Shown here: positions 8,157 to 17,565 of the stretch, in pieces
How positions within the stretch are numbered: position 1 is the first letter of the stretch
How the letters are laid out: each line of letters begins with the position of its first letter
Assembly (NCBI GenBank): GCA_002726205.1
Contig: PBSL01000030.1
Coordinates: forward strand, 1-64,000
Reading direction: 5' to 3'
Source of the DNA: Planctomycetaceae bacterium
GTDB lineage: Bacteria > Planctomycetota > Planctomycetia > Planctomycetales > Planctomycetaceae
DNA length: 64,000 nt
Translations under genes and position numbers: made by a program
Notes under the pieces: model-generated
Seen by the model: the letters and a program-made list of their open reading frames with translations, nothing else
What the model was told of the DNA's origin: nothing
The model's database searches: none

Positions 8157-9211
8157 CCAACGGGCGAAAACGCATCACGAAGCTCTTGTGGTCGCTGGGT
8201 CCCCTGCTGGGGCTGGTGGTCGTCGTGCTGGTCTTCGGCCTGATCGAGTACAAGGTCGCTGGGGACGAGAATCGACCGGCCCGGTTCTTCACCCTGGAAA
8301 GCGCCCAGGCGGTGCTCAGCTATACGTCGCTGGTCGGCGTGGCCGCGCTGGGGATGACGTTGATCATCATCGCCGGAGGGATCGACCTGTCGGCGGGAAC
8401 AGCGATTGCACTGACGGCCACCGTGACCGCGTGGTTTTACCGCGAGGGGTTTGCCTACACCGAGACCTGGCGGGCGGATTCGCCGCTGCTGGGCACCGTC
8501 ACCCTCTCGCTGGTCGCGATTCTCGGCGGCATGATCACCGGTTGCCTCTGCGGTTTCATCAACGGTGGGCTGATCAGCCTGCTGCGACTGGTACCGTTCA
8601 TCGTCACGTTGGGCACGATGACCGCCTTTCAGGGAATCGGTCGCACGATTGCCGGCGACACGCCTGTCCGGGCGTTTGGCAAGGTTCCCGATGCCGTGCT
8701 CTCGCTGCAACAACCCTACCCCGATCCGGAATGGCTGGTGGTTTCGCCGGGTGTCTGGATCATGCTGATCCTGGGATGCCTGGTAGCACTGATGCTGCGG
8801 TACACCGTCTTCGGTCGGCATGTCTATGCGATCGGTTCCAACGAGGCCACGGCCAGGCTGTGCGGCATCAACGTCGTCCGCACTCGTATCTGGGTCTACA
8901 CACTGGCTGGCCTGTTTGTCGGTGTCGCCGGGCTGTATCAGTTCACGGTCCTGGCCGGCGAGGGCGACCCGGCGTCGGGGCTGGGCTTGGAACTGCAGGT
9001 CATCGCTGCGGTTGTCATCGGCGGCGGCAGTCTCAACGGTGGCCGCGGCAGTATTCTCGGAACCATCTCGGGAGCCTGCATCATGGGCGTGATCCAGCAC
9101 GGCAGCGTCCTGATCGGCGTGGCCGATCGCTACCAGGACATCCTGATCGGGATGATCATCATTGCCGCTGTCACGCTCGACCAGTTCCGCGTACGGTTAC
9201 AGAGTTCCTGA
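8153..9211 (+). CDS. Sugar ABC transporter permease (RbsC type)
   Basis: A 352-residue membrane protein of the BPD_transp_2 family with about eight to ten hydrophobic spans. The family signature is visible around GGIDLSAGTAIALTA, and the cytoplasmic EAA-like loop around IGSNEATARLCGIN and the GGGSLNGGRGSILGT segment match ribose-type permeases. ATG 8153 overlaps the ATPase stop (ATGA). The open frame begins at 8063, but the extra 30 residues are polar and lie inside the ATPase gene. It would pair with the double ATPase to move the ligand delivered by the lipoprotein. Confidence 0.92.
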   Translation: MTNGRKRITKLLWSLGPLLGLVVVVLVFGLIEYKVAGDENRPARFFTLESAQAVLSYTSLVGVAALGMTLIIIAGGIDLSAGTAIALTATVTAWFYREGFAYTETWRADSPLLGTVTLSLVAILGGMITGCLCGFINGGLISLLRLVPFIVTLGTMTAFQGIGRTIAGDTPVRAFGKVPDAVLSLQQPYPDPEWLVVSPGVWIMLILGCLVALMLRYTVFGRHVYAIGSNEATARLCGINVVRTRIWVYTLAGLFVGVAGLYQFTVLAGEGDPASGLGLELQVIAAVVIGGGSLNGGRGSILGTISGACIMGVIQHGSVLIGVADRYQDILIGMIIIAAVTLDQFRVRLQSS

Positions 9212-9236
9212 GGAACCGCGATCGGCTTGCTGCACC

Positions 9237-10223
9237 ATGACGGATCTCGCGCCTCACCCGCCGGTCAGCTACGACGATGTCGTCGCCGCGCTGCCCCGCG
9301 TCCACGATCTCCTGAAACCGACACCGCTGCTGGAGTGGCCCGGACTGGGAAAACTGGTTGGAGGCCGGTTCTTCCTCAAGCACGAAAATCATCAGCCCGT
9401 CGGAGCGTTCAAGGTCCGTGGAGGCGTGAACCTGGCCTCGATGCTCACCGAAGACGAGCGCCGGGCCGGGCTGCTGGGCTGCTCGACTGGGAATCACGGT
9501 CAGTCACTTGCCTTTGCCGCGGCCCGTTTCGGGATCAGCTGCACGATTGTGGTGCCCGTCGGGAATAACCCCGGCAAGAACGAGGCGATGCGTCGATTGG
9601 GTGCGACGGTGATCGAACACGGACAGGATTTTGACGAGGCACGCGGCCACATCGAAGAGGAACTTGCCGGGCAGGGAGCACGCTACGTGCATTCGGCCAA
9701 CGAACCCGCGTTGATTGCCGGCGTGGGGACAATGGCCTGGGAGATCTTCCAGGAGCTGCCGGAACCGGATGTCGTGCTGGTACCGATCGGCCTGGGCAGT
9801 GGTGTGTGCGGCACCGGGCTGGTCGCCCGGGCCCTGAGACCCGCCACACAAGTGATCGGTGTCCAGGCGAGCGGGGCCGCCGCGGTCGCCCGGACCTGGC
9901 AAACCGGCCAGTGGACAACGACCCAACGGGCCCAGACCTGGGCCGAAGGCATGGCCACCCGCGTGCCAGCCAGGATGACACTGGAGATCATGCGATCGGT
10001 CATGGATGACGTGCTGCTCGTCGATGACGACGACCTGCGAAAGGCCTGCCGCACACTGCTGGAACACACGCACAACCTGGCCGAGGGCGCTGGGGCTGCA
10101 ACCCTGGCAGCGGCAGTCCGCTACCGCGAACGCTTCGCCGACCAGACGGTCGTCGGCATCCTCTCGGGAGGCAATCTCGATTCTGCAGAACTTCCAGCGA
10201 TTCTCGCCACCGAACCGTATTGA
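9237..10223 (+). CDS. PLP-dependent threonine dehydratase / serine racemase-like enzyme
   Basis: A 328-residue fold-type II PLP enzyme. The Schiff-base lysine is Lys59 in GAFKVRGG, the substrate loop is CSTGNHGQS, and the phosphate-binding glycine loop is GLGSGVCG. There is no C-terminal ACT regulatory domain, so it resembles the short catabolic dehydratases and serine racemases. It starts 25 bases after the permease stop with no strong ribosome-binding site and probably belongs to the same transcript. The reaction may be deamination of threonine, serine or a hydroxy amino acid such as 3-hydroxyaspartate; the sequence does not decide. Its position suggests a link to the imported ligand. Confidence 0.85.
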   Translation: MTDLAPHPPVSYDDVVAALPRVHDLLKPTPLLEWPGLGKLVGGRFFLKHENHQPVGAFKVRGGVNLASMLTEDERRAGLLGCSTGNHGQSLAFAAARFGISCTIVVPVGNNPGKNEAMRRLGATVIEHGQDFDEARGHIEEELAGQGARYVHSANEPALIAGVGTMAWEIFQELPEPDVVLVPIGLGSGVCGTGLVARALRPATQVIGVQASGAAAVARTWQTGQWTTTQRAQTWAEGMATRVPARMTLEIMRSVMDDVLLVDDDDLRKACRTLLEHTHNLAEGAGAATLAAAVRYRERFADQTVVGILSGGNLDSAELPAILATEPY

Positions 10224-10244
10224 CGGTGTCCGGACCGCCAACGA

Positions 10245-11921
<1,677 letters not shown>

Positions 11922-12341
11922 GGAAGCACTCCCTCCCTGGAATTCCAAGACCTGCAATCGCCATCGGCAACAGCCAACGCGGCGTCGGTGGCGCGGACGC
12001 GCCATCACGGCAGCGGGCTCTCAGCGACAGCATCCATTCTCTCTTGACGAGAACCTCAGCGACCGAACCAGCTTGTGCGGCCTTCCTGGCCAACCGGGTC
12101 GGTCGAATTTCAAGGTCGCGACTCTAACAAAAACCCTTCAATCGTTCACAGAAAAACCCCCCAATCATCTGAGATTGCCAAACTTTTCCACGGCGTACGG
12201 TTCACCTTCAATCCCGGCACCTGGCCCAGCGTCGGACCTGATCGTTAGCTTCAGTACGACACGAACACCCGCGAGCAAACTTGATTTCCATGCCGAAAAA
12301 CGCCGATCTATTCCCGGGGGATTTCCCGAGGAACCAACACC
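11922..12341. other. Divergent intergenic region between rpoD and beta-helix gene
   Basis: About 420 bases separate two divergent genes. It contains the rpoD ribosome-binding site at its left edge and a GAGGAA site for the next gene at its right edge. AT-rich runs at 12125-12200 are the likely promoter zone, but no convincing -35/-10 pair was found on either strand. Short open frames here have no protein-like features. Confidence 0.5.
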
Positions 12342-13265
12342 ATGTCAGCACCGTCATCGCAGCACAGCAAACAGGACCCGCGTCAACGGCGCCGGGCGAC
12401 TTGTGCATTTCCCTGGGCCTGTTCCCTCGTGCTGCTGGTCAGCGGACTCACTTCAACGGTGGCGGCCCGCACGATTTTCGTCGACAACCTGCGAGGACAT
12501 GACCAGTGCGACGGATCTACCGTGGACCCCATCGACACTTTGGTCGGACCGGTCCGAACCTTTGACCGCGCCCTGGCATTGGCCCGACAGACAGACACGA
12601 TTCACCTGGTCAACACAGGCCGTCCCTACCGGGGCGACCTGCGACTGTTCGGACATCGTCACAGCGGCTTCCCCACCCGACCTTTCCGAATCCGCGGCAA
12701 CGGCTCGGTGATTTCCGGTGCCAAGCCGGTTCCAACTGCCGCCTGGCGTTCACGAGGGAACCTCTGGTGGATGGCACCACGACGCAAGGGACACTACCTG
12801 CTCTTGAAGGACGGAAAGCCGCTGCCCCGGCATTCGCTCGACACCAACACCCCGGCCTCTAACCTGCTGTCGATCCCCAAGGGGCACTGGGCCTCCTGGC
12901 GTGGCCGAATCTACTATCGAACCGATGCCCTGTTGGATCATGGAGACCAGAACCTGGCAATTGCCGGAGACGATTGTGGCATCACGCTCTACGCCATCCG
13001 TCATGTCGTGATCGAGAACCTCACCGTTCGCCACTGGCGACTGGATGGCATCAGTGCTCCCGGTCTCTGCAGCGACGTGGTGCTCCGCAATGTGATCTGC
13101 CGGGAAAACGGCCGTGCCGGCATGACTATCTCGGGAACCTCCCGGATCCGGGGCGAGGACCTCGAATTGACCGACAACGGCAAGCACTCGCTGCTCGTCG
13201 AGGGCTTCGGTGTTGCCGATCTCAAGAACGCCCGGTTGACTCCGCCGCCCACGCTGGCACCCTAG
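12342..13265 (+). CDS. Secreted right-handed beta-helix-like protein
   Basis: A 307-residue protein with a long Arg-rich n-region, a hydrophobic span (about residues 24-40) and a likely signal cleavage near VAARTIFVD. The start TIFVDNLRGHDQCDG followed by a G-x-GP-x-RT-x-DRAL motif is typical of exported right-handed parallel beta-helix proteins that bind or cleave polysaccharides. Helix-like coils such as HVVIENLTVRHW and DVVLRNVICREN lie in the second half. Only a few coils are present before the stop, so it is short for the family and may be truncated. GAGGAA precedes the ATG. It overlaps the next, convergent gene by four bases. No catalytic residues can be assigned. Confidence 0.7.
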   Translation: MSAPSSQHSKQDPRQRRRATCAFPWACSLVLLVSGLTSTVAARTIFVDNLRGHDQCDGSTVDPIDTLVGPVRTFDRALALARQTDTIHLVNTGRPYRGDLRLFGHRHSGFPTRPFRIRGNGSVISGAKPVPTAAWRSRGNLWWMAPRRKGHYLLLKDGKPLPRHSLDTNTPASNLLSIPKGHWASWRGRIYYRTDALLDHGDQNLAIAGDDCGITLYAIRHVVIENLTVRHWRLDGISAPGLCSDVVLRNVICRENGRAGMTISGTSRIRGEDLELTDNGKHSLLVEGFGVADLKNARLTPPPTLAP

Positions 13266-14293
13266 CCGCCCTCGTCCTCGGTTTCGGTGGCCCGCATCAT
13301 CTCTCCCCAGCCCAGCCCGGTTCGCGTCAGGCACCACAGCCCGGCGCAGGTGACGGGGATGAACTGCCAGAGGTGGTAGTAGACTGATGCGGCCATCGCG
13401 GTGTCGGTGTCCAGGCCATACAGGCCCAGAACGCTGATGAAGCAGAACTGGATCACGCCGATGTAACCCGGCGGCGCCGGCAACAGGATCGCCACGGCGA
13501 TCACGCCGACGACGACCAGCGAGGGAAGAAACATGCCGTCGGCTCCCATCGTCACCAGCGACAACCAGACCATCACACCCATCAGCAGCCACTGAGCAAA
13601 CGACGTGGCCACGATCCCGGCCGCCAGCCTCGGTTGCCTGAGTGCGCCCAACCCCCGCGCGGCAGCCGTGACCATCTCCACCAGTGCTTGCCTCCACCGA
13701 CCCGGCAGCAGGCCCAACCAGCGATCGCTGACCCACGTCACCACCCGCACGCAGCTGTCGGTGGCAAACACAAACAGCACCGCCCCGGCCAGCACACCGG
13801 CGGTGATCCCCGCCACGGTGATCACCGCCTCATGATATTCCTGCCGCAACCGCGGATCGGCCAGCATACCCACAGCCAGGAAGGTCAGGATCGCCGTGAG
13901 ATCGAAAAGGCGTTCGAGAACGACGGTCGAGAAAACAGCGGCGCGGGACACCTGGCGTGTTCGTCCCATCACGTGCACGCGTACCAGTTCACCCAGGTGC
14001 GCCGGCAGGATGTTGTTGGCCATGAACCCAATCAGCAGCGGCCCGGCCACCTCGCCGGTCCTCATCACCGACACCGGCATCAGCAACATTCGCCAGCGGA
14101 CGGCCTTGAATGCGAAGAATCCGACCAGCAGCACGCCCATCACCGGCAGCGACACCCACGATGCGTCGCCGAACCGCTCACGAACCGTGCCCCAGTCAAC
14201 ATCACGAATCGAGAACCACAGACACACCGCCGCAACAGCCAGGCCCGGCAGCAATTGAAACAGTTGTACGAAACCACGTCGGCGACGGCTCAT
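13262..14293 (-). CDS. Lysylphosphatidylglycerol synthase TM-region family protein (UPF0104)
   Basis: A 343-residue integral membrane protein with about eight hydrophobic spans, matching the LPG_synthase_TM (AglD/UPF0104) family. The characteristic central block reads GFMANNILPAHLGELVRV, and STVVLERLFDLTA follows. In MprF this module flips lipids, and stand-alone members in other bacteria are mostly uncharacterised. No aminoacyl-transferase domain is attached, so lysyl transfer is not claimed. A GGAGG motif lies about 14 bases before the ATG, rather far. It is divergent from the zinc-ribbon gene. Confidence 0.85.
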   Translation of the reverse strand: MSRRRRGFVQLFQLLPGLAVAAVCLWFSIRDVDWGTVRERFGDASWVSLPVMGVLLVGFFAFKAVRWRMLLMPVSVMRTGEVAGPLLIGFMANNILPAHLGELVRVHVMGRTRQVSRAAVFSTVVLERLFDLTAILTFLAVGMLADPRLRQEYHEAVITVAGITAGVLAGAVLFVFATDSCVRVVTWVSDRWLGLLPGRWRQALVEMVTAAARGLGALRQPRLAAGIVATSFAQWLLMGVMVWLSLVTMGADGMFLPSLVVVGVIAVAILLPAPPGYIGVIQFCFISVLGLYGLDTDTAMAASVYYHLWQFIPVTCAGLWCLTRTGLGWGEMMRATETEDEGG

Positions 14294-14440
14294 CGGCTGC
14301 TTTCATCCCTCCCCGAAATCATCTTGCCTTTTCCGTCGACGGATTCTATGTTGGCGCCAGCATCGAGGTCCATGCGGACTGGGCGGGTGGCAATGGAAGC
14401 CCCTGGCCGCCGACCTCAGGGCTGCGAGGCATGGATGCCG

Positions 14441-14767
14441 ATGACCGAGTTGAGGCTGTTCCGCCCCGACGCGAACGTGGCCACCGACGGCGTTGGTCCT
14501 TCGCCTCCGGTCGTCTACGCGATCGGGGCCTACCGGGTGCGGGCACCGAAACCTTCGCGTCGCACGATCGTTTCCCGAGCACGGCTGATCCACGCCAATC
14601 GCCTCTGTCCCAGTTGCGGACGCACGACAGTCGTTCCCCGGGAATTTGCTGACGCGACCCTGAATCGCAACTTGCTGCCCATACCCGGAACAGCCACTCT
14701 GGCCGGATTTTCCTGCCACGGTTGTGGGCACGAGTGGGGCGTCGACGCAGGTCCGCTCGACGGCTAG
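14441..14767 (+). CDS. Small zinc-ribbon protein of unknown function
   Basis: A 108-residue protein with paired cysteines CPSCGR and CHGCGHEW about 35 residues apart, a plausible four-Cys zinc ribbon. The N-terminal half has no recognised domain. The frame is open far upstream through the antisense of the previous gene, so the start is uncertain: ATG 14441 has GAGG nearby, and ATG 14348 or 14393 are alternatives. It sits 58 bases before the DJ-1 gene in the same direction. No signal peptide is visible from the chosen start. The Cys spacing, rather than homology, is the basis for the call. Confidence 0.6.
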   Translation: MTELRLFRPDANVATDGVGPSPPVVYAIGAYRVRAPKPSRRTIVSRARLIHANRLCPSCGRTTVVPREFADATLNRNLLPIPGTATLAGFSCHGCGHEWGVDAGPLDG

Positions 14768-14825
14768 CGACCGCTCACCGCTCGCGTTATGCTGGCCCCG
14801 TGCTGACCGAGAACGGGAGCCGCAA

Positions 14826-15401
14826 ATGCCCAAGGTGCTGATCATCATCGGAGACGCCACCGAGTGTCTGGACACGATGTATCCGTATTTCCGGATTGCC
14901 GAGGATGGCTACGAGGTCGTCGTTGCCGCCCCCGAGAAGCGTCTCTATCACATGGTGCTGCACGAGGTGCCGCCCGGATCCACCTGGGACATCACCCAGG
15001 AAACCGCCGGTTACCATCTGCAAAGTGACATCGCTTTCCGGGACGTCGTTCCCCAGGAGTATGCCGGCCTGTTCGTCTCGGGTGGCCGCGCCCCGGAATA
15101 TCTCCGCTACGACCAGGACTTGCTCAATCTCACCCGGCATTTCTTCGACGCCAACAAGCCTGTCTGCAGCGTCTGCCACGGGATCGAGATCATTGCGGCC
15201 GCCGATTGTATTCGCGGCCGAAAGGTGACCACCGTGGCCAAGTGCGCTTTGGACGCAACAACCGTCGGTGCGGAATTCGTCGACGAGAGCTGCGTGATCG
15301 ACGGCAACCTTGTTTGCGGACGGACCTGGCACGACAACACCCCGCTGCTCAAGGCCTTCATGGATCTGCTCAATGCCCAAGCTCACGATGCTTCGTCCTG
15401 A
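14826..15401 (+). CDS. DJ-1/PfpI family protein
   Basis: A 191-residue class I glutamine-amidotransferase-like protein of the DJ-1/PfpI superfamily. The nucleophile-elbow cysteine is Cys117 in SVCHGIEI, preceded by the conserved GLFVSGGRAPEYLR loop. Members include proteases, deglycases, chaperones and isonitrile hydratases, and the exact activity cannot be told. GGGAG lies six bases before the ATG. The next gene overlaps its 3' end by 29 bases, so it probably heads a co-transcribed run with the PQQ-like propeller, an isomerase, a PhoD-like phosphatase and a sugar-acid dehydratase. Confidence 0.85.
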   Translation: MPKVLIIIGDATECLDTMYPYFRIAEDGYEVVVAAPEKRLYHMVLHEVPPGSTWDITQETAGYHLQSDIAFRDVVPQEYAGLFVSGGRAPEYLRYDQDLLNLTRHFFDANKPVCSVCHGIEIIAAADCIRGRKVTTVAKCALDATTVGAEFVDESCVIDGNLVCGRTWHDNTPLLKAFMDLLNAQAHDASS

Positions 15402-16668
15402 ATCGATATTCCCGGCCTGGCCGACCCTCGCGATTCTCGCACTGGTTGCCTCGACGACGCTCGCCGGTGACTGGCCGCAGATTCTCGGCCCCCACCGCAA
15501 CGGGATTGCCACCGCCGAACGTCTCGCCGACTCCTGGGCCGACGATGGGCCGAAACTGGTCTGGCAGAAACCGGTCGGAACCGGTTTTTCCGGCCCGGCT
15601 GTCGCCGGGGGACGTGTGTTTCTCTTCGATCGCACCGGTGTTCGCGAACGCGTCACGGCGCTTTCGGCCTCCGACGGTCGCCAACTCTGGAAATCCGACT
15701 TCGCCGCCAAATTCGTCCCGGCCTACGTCAAGGATGACGGGCCCCGCTGTGTTCCGATCGTTCACGACGGTCGCGTGATCGTCTTCGGAGCCCAGGGCGG
15801 CCTGCATTGCCTGGACGCGAAGACGGGCAAGACTCACTGGAGTCGCAACACGATGGCCGATTTCAACTCGAAACGTCCCTTTCGTGGTGAGCCGCCCGAG
15901 GGATTCTTCGGGAAAGGCAGTACGCCGATCGTTGTCGGCAACCTGGTGATCGTCAACGTGGGCGGTGCCGAAAAGATGGCCGGGATCGTCGCCTTTCGCC
16001 TGGCCGATGGCAAGACCGCCTGGCAATCCACCGACGTTCGCGCCAGTTACTCCTCACCCGCCTTCGCCCGTATCGGCACGATCCCCCAGGTGATTTTTGC
16101 CGCCAGGTTTCATGTCGTCTCGGTGGATCCCCGCACCGGCAAGGAATTGTTTCGATTTCCCTTCGGCCGCCCCGGCCCCAACGTGACCGCCGCCAACCCG
16201 CTGGTCATCGGCGAGCGAATTTTCGTGACAGCCAGTTACGGTTTCGGAGCCGTGATGGCCACGGTTTCCGGAGGACGTGTCCGCGACGCCTGGCGGAGCG
16301 ACGAGATCCTCTCCAGCCAATACACCACGGCCATCGCCAGCGGAGGCCGACTCTACGGGATCCACGGTCGCCAGGATTCCGGCCAAACGTCACTACGTTG
16401 CATCGATGCCAAGGACGGTCGCGTCGCCTGGGAGGAACCCGGCTTCGGTTACGCGACATTGATCGCCGCCGACGGAAAACTGCTGATGCTCAAGACCGAC
16501 GGGACGCTCGTCCTGGCCCGGCTCTCCCCGGACAAGTACCAGCCGTTGGCCAAGACACAAATCTTTACCGCCACCACCCGGGCACTACCCGCTCTCGCCT
16601 CCGGGCGACTGTATGCCCGTGACGGTCAAACGCTGAAGTCTGTTCACGTGGGTCGAGCGAGCAAGTGA
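15373..16668 (+). CDS. Exported PQQ-like beta-propeller protein
   Basis: A 431-residue protein with a signal peptide (hydrophobic span around LAILALVASTTLA, cleavage before GDWPQ) and repeated PQQ-like blades ending in patterns such as DAKTGKTHW, LADGKTAWQ and DAKDGRVAW. The opening DWPQILGPHRNG is typical of planctomycete outer-membrane-assembly-like propellers. No quinoprotein dehydrogenase active site or haem motif is seen, so it is more likely a binding or scaffold protein than an enzyme. Start 15373 has a GGA triplet upstream; 15388 is possible. It overlaps the DJ-1 gene by 29 bases, and the next gene starts inside its stop (GTGA). Confidence 0.85.
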   Translation: MPKLTMLRPESIFPAWPTLAILALVASTTLAGDWPQILGPHRNGIATAERLADSWADDGPKLVWQKPVGTGFSGPAVAGGRVFLFDRTGVRERVTALSASDGRQLWKSDFAAKFVPAYVKDDGPRCVPIVHDGRVIVFGAQGGLHCLDAKTGKTHWSRNTMADFNSKRPFRGEPPEGFFGKGSTPIVVGNLVIVNVGGAEKMAGIVAFRLADGKTAWQSTDVRASYSSPAFARIGTIPQVIFAARFHVVSVDPRTGKELFRFPFGRPGPNVTAANPLVIGERIFVTASYGFGAVMATVSGGRVRDAWRSDEILSSQYTTAIASGGRLYGIHGRQDSGQTSLRCIDAKDGRVAWEEPGFGYATLIAADGKLLMLKTDGTLVLARLSPDKYQPLAKTQIFTATTRALPALASGRLYARDGQTLKSVHVGRASK

Positions 16669-17501
16669 CCAACGTCATTTCCTGCCTGACAAACAGCTAC
16701 GGCCGCTTCGGCGCCTCGGCGGCCATCGAGATGGTCCGCGATGCCGGGATCGAATGGATCGAACTGCCGATCCGCACCGCCGGCACAGATTCGATTTTCG
16801 GTGACGAGCCACTGATCACCACCGGATCGTCCACCGCCGATCTCAAGGCACTCGCACGCCGTCTCGATGATCACGGCGTGCGGTTGAGCAGCTGCAACGT
16901 CACCAGCGGCAATCCGCTGGATCCCGAGGTCCTGGACGTGACGCTGGCGAAACTCGACCTGGCCGCCGAGCTCGGCGTTCCGCTTGTGGTTGGCGGAGCC
17001 GGCGAGGCCCAAGACGAGACTGACCGCCAGACTCTCTTCGAGCATCTTCGCCAGATCGGTGACCATGCCGCCAGTCGCGGACTGATCTACTGCTTCGAAA
17101 CACATCCCGGCCTCTGCCAGAATCATCGCGGAATGTACGACACGATGCAGGAACTCGAACATCCGCACCTGCGACTGAACTTCGACACGGGCAACATCCT
17201 TTACTACAACGAGCAGATTCATGGCGAGATTGCCCTGGCCAAGGTCTGCCATCTGGTTTCCCACCTGCACCTAAAGGACTCGCAGGGTGCGTACCAGCAA
17301 TGGTACTTCCCGGCCCTGGGACATGGGGGTGCCGTGGATTTCGTCAGGGTCCTGGAATTGATGAGCGTCTGTGGATTTGAAGGTCCCTACAGCCTCGAGA
17401 TCGAGGGTATCCAGGGCGAGGAAGAATTGTCGCTGGAAGACCACCACCAACGGATCGTCGACAGCGTCGAACACCTGCGGATGTGCGGTTTCCTGGATTA
17501 G
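16665..17501 (+). CDS. Sugar phosphate isomerase/epimerase-like TIM-barrel protein
   Basis: A 278-residue xylose-isomerase-like TIM barrel (AP_endonuc_2 family). Metal-site candidates are visible in YCFETHPGLC, LNFDTGN, SHLHLKD and SLEIEG. There is no signal peptide, so it acts in the cytosol. The GTG start overlaps the propeller stop (GTGA), indicating translational coupling. Members interconvert keto-sugars or act on inositol derivatives. The presence of a rhamnonate-dehydratase-like enzyme two genes downstream suggests a role in sugar or sugar-acid catabolism, which is inference. Confidence 0.85.
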   Translation: MTNVISCLTNSYGRFGASAAIEMVRDAGIEWIELPIRTAGTDSIFGDEPLITTGSSTADLKALARRLDDHGVRLSSCNVTSGNPLDPEVLDVTLAKLDLAAELGVPLVVGGAGEAQDETDRQTLFEHLRQIGDHAASRGLIYCFETHPGLCQNHRGMYDTMQELEHPHLRLNFDTGNILYYNEQIHGEIALAKVCHLVSHLHLKDSQGAYQQWYFPALGHGGAVDFVRVLELMSVCGFEGPYSLEIEGIQGEEELSLEDHHQRIVDSVEHLRMCGFLD

Positions 17502-17565
17502 CCTCCGAAAGACGACCGTCTGTTCCAGGCCGCTTTCATCGAACTGTTTTAGCCAGAGGATCGTC

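Noticed and set aside
13634-14440. Upstream extension of the zinc-ribbon frame
   Set aside because: It is antisense to the LPG-synthase-like gene and lacks protein-like pattern; only the part after 14441 looks real.
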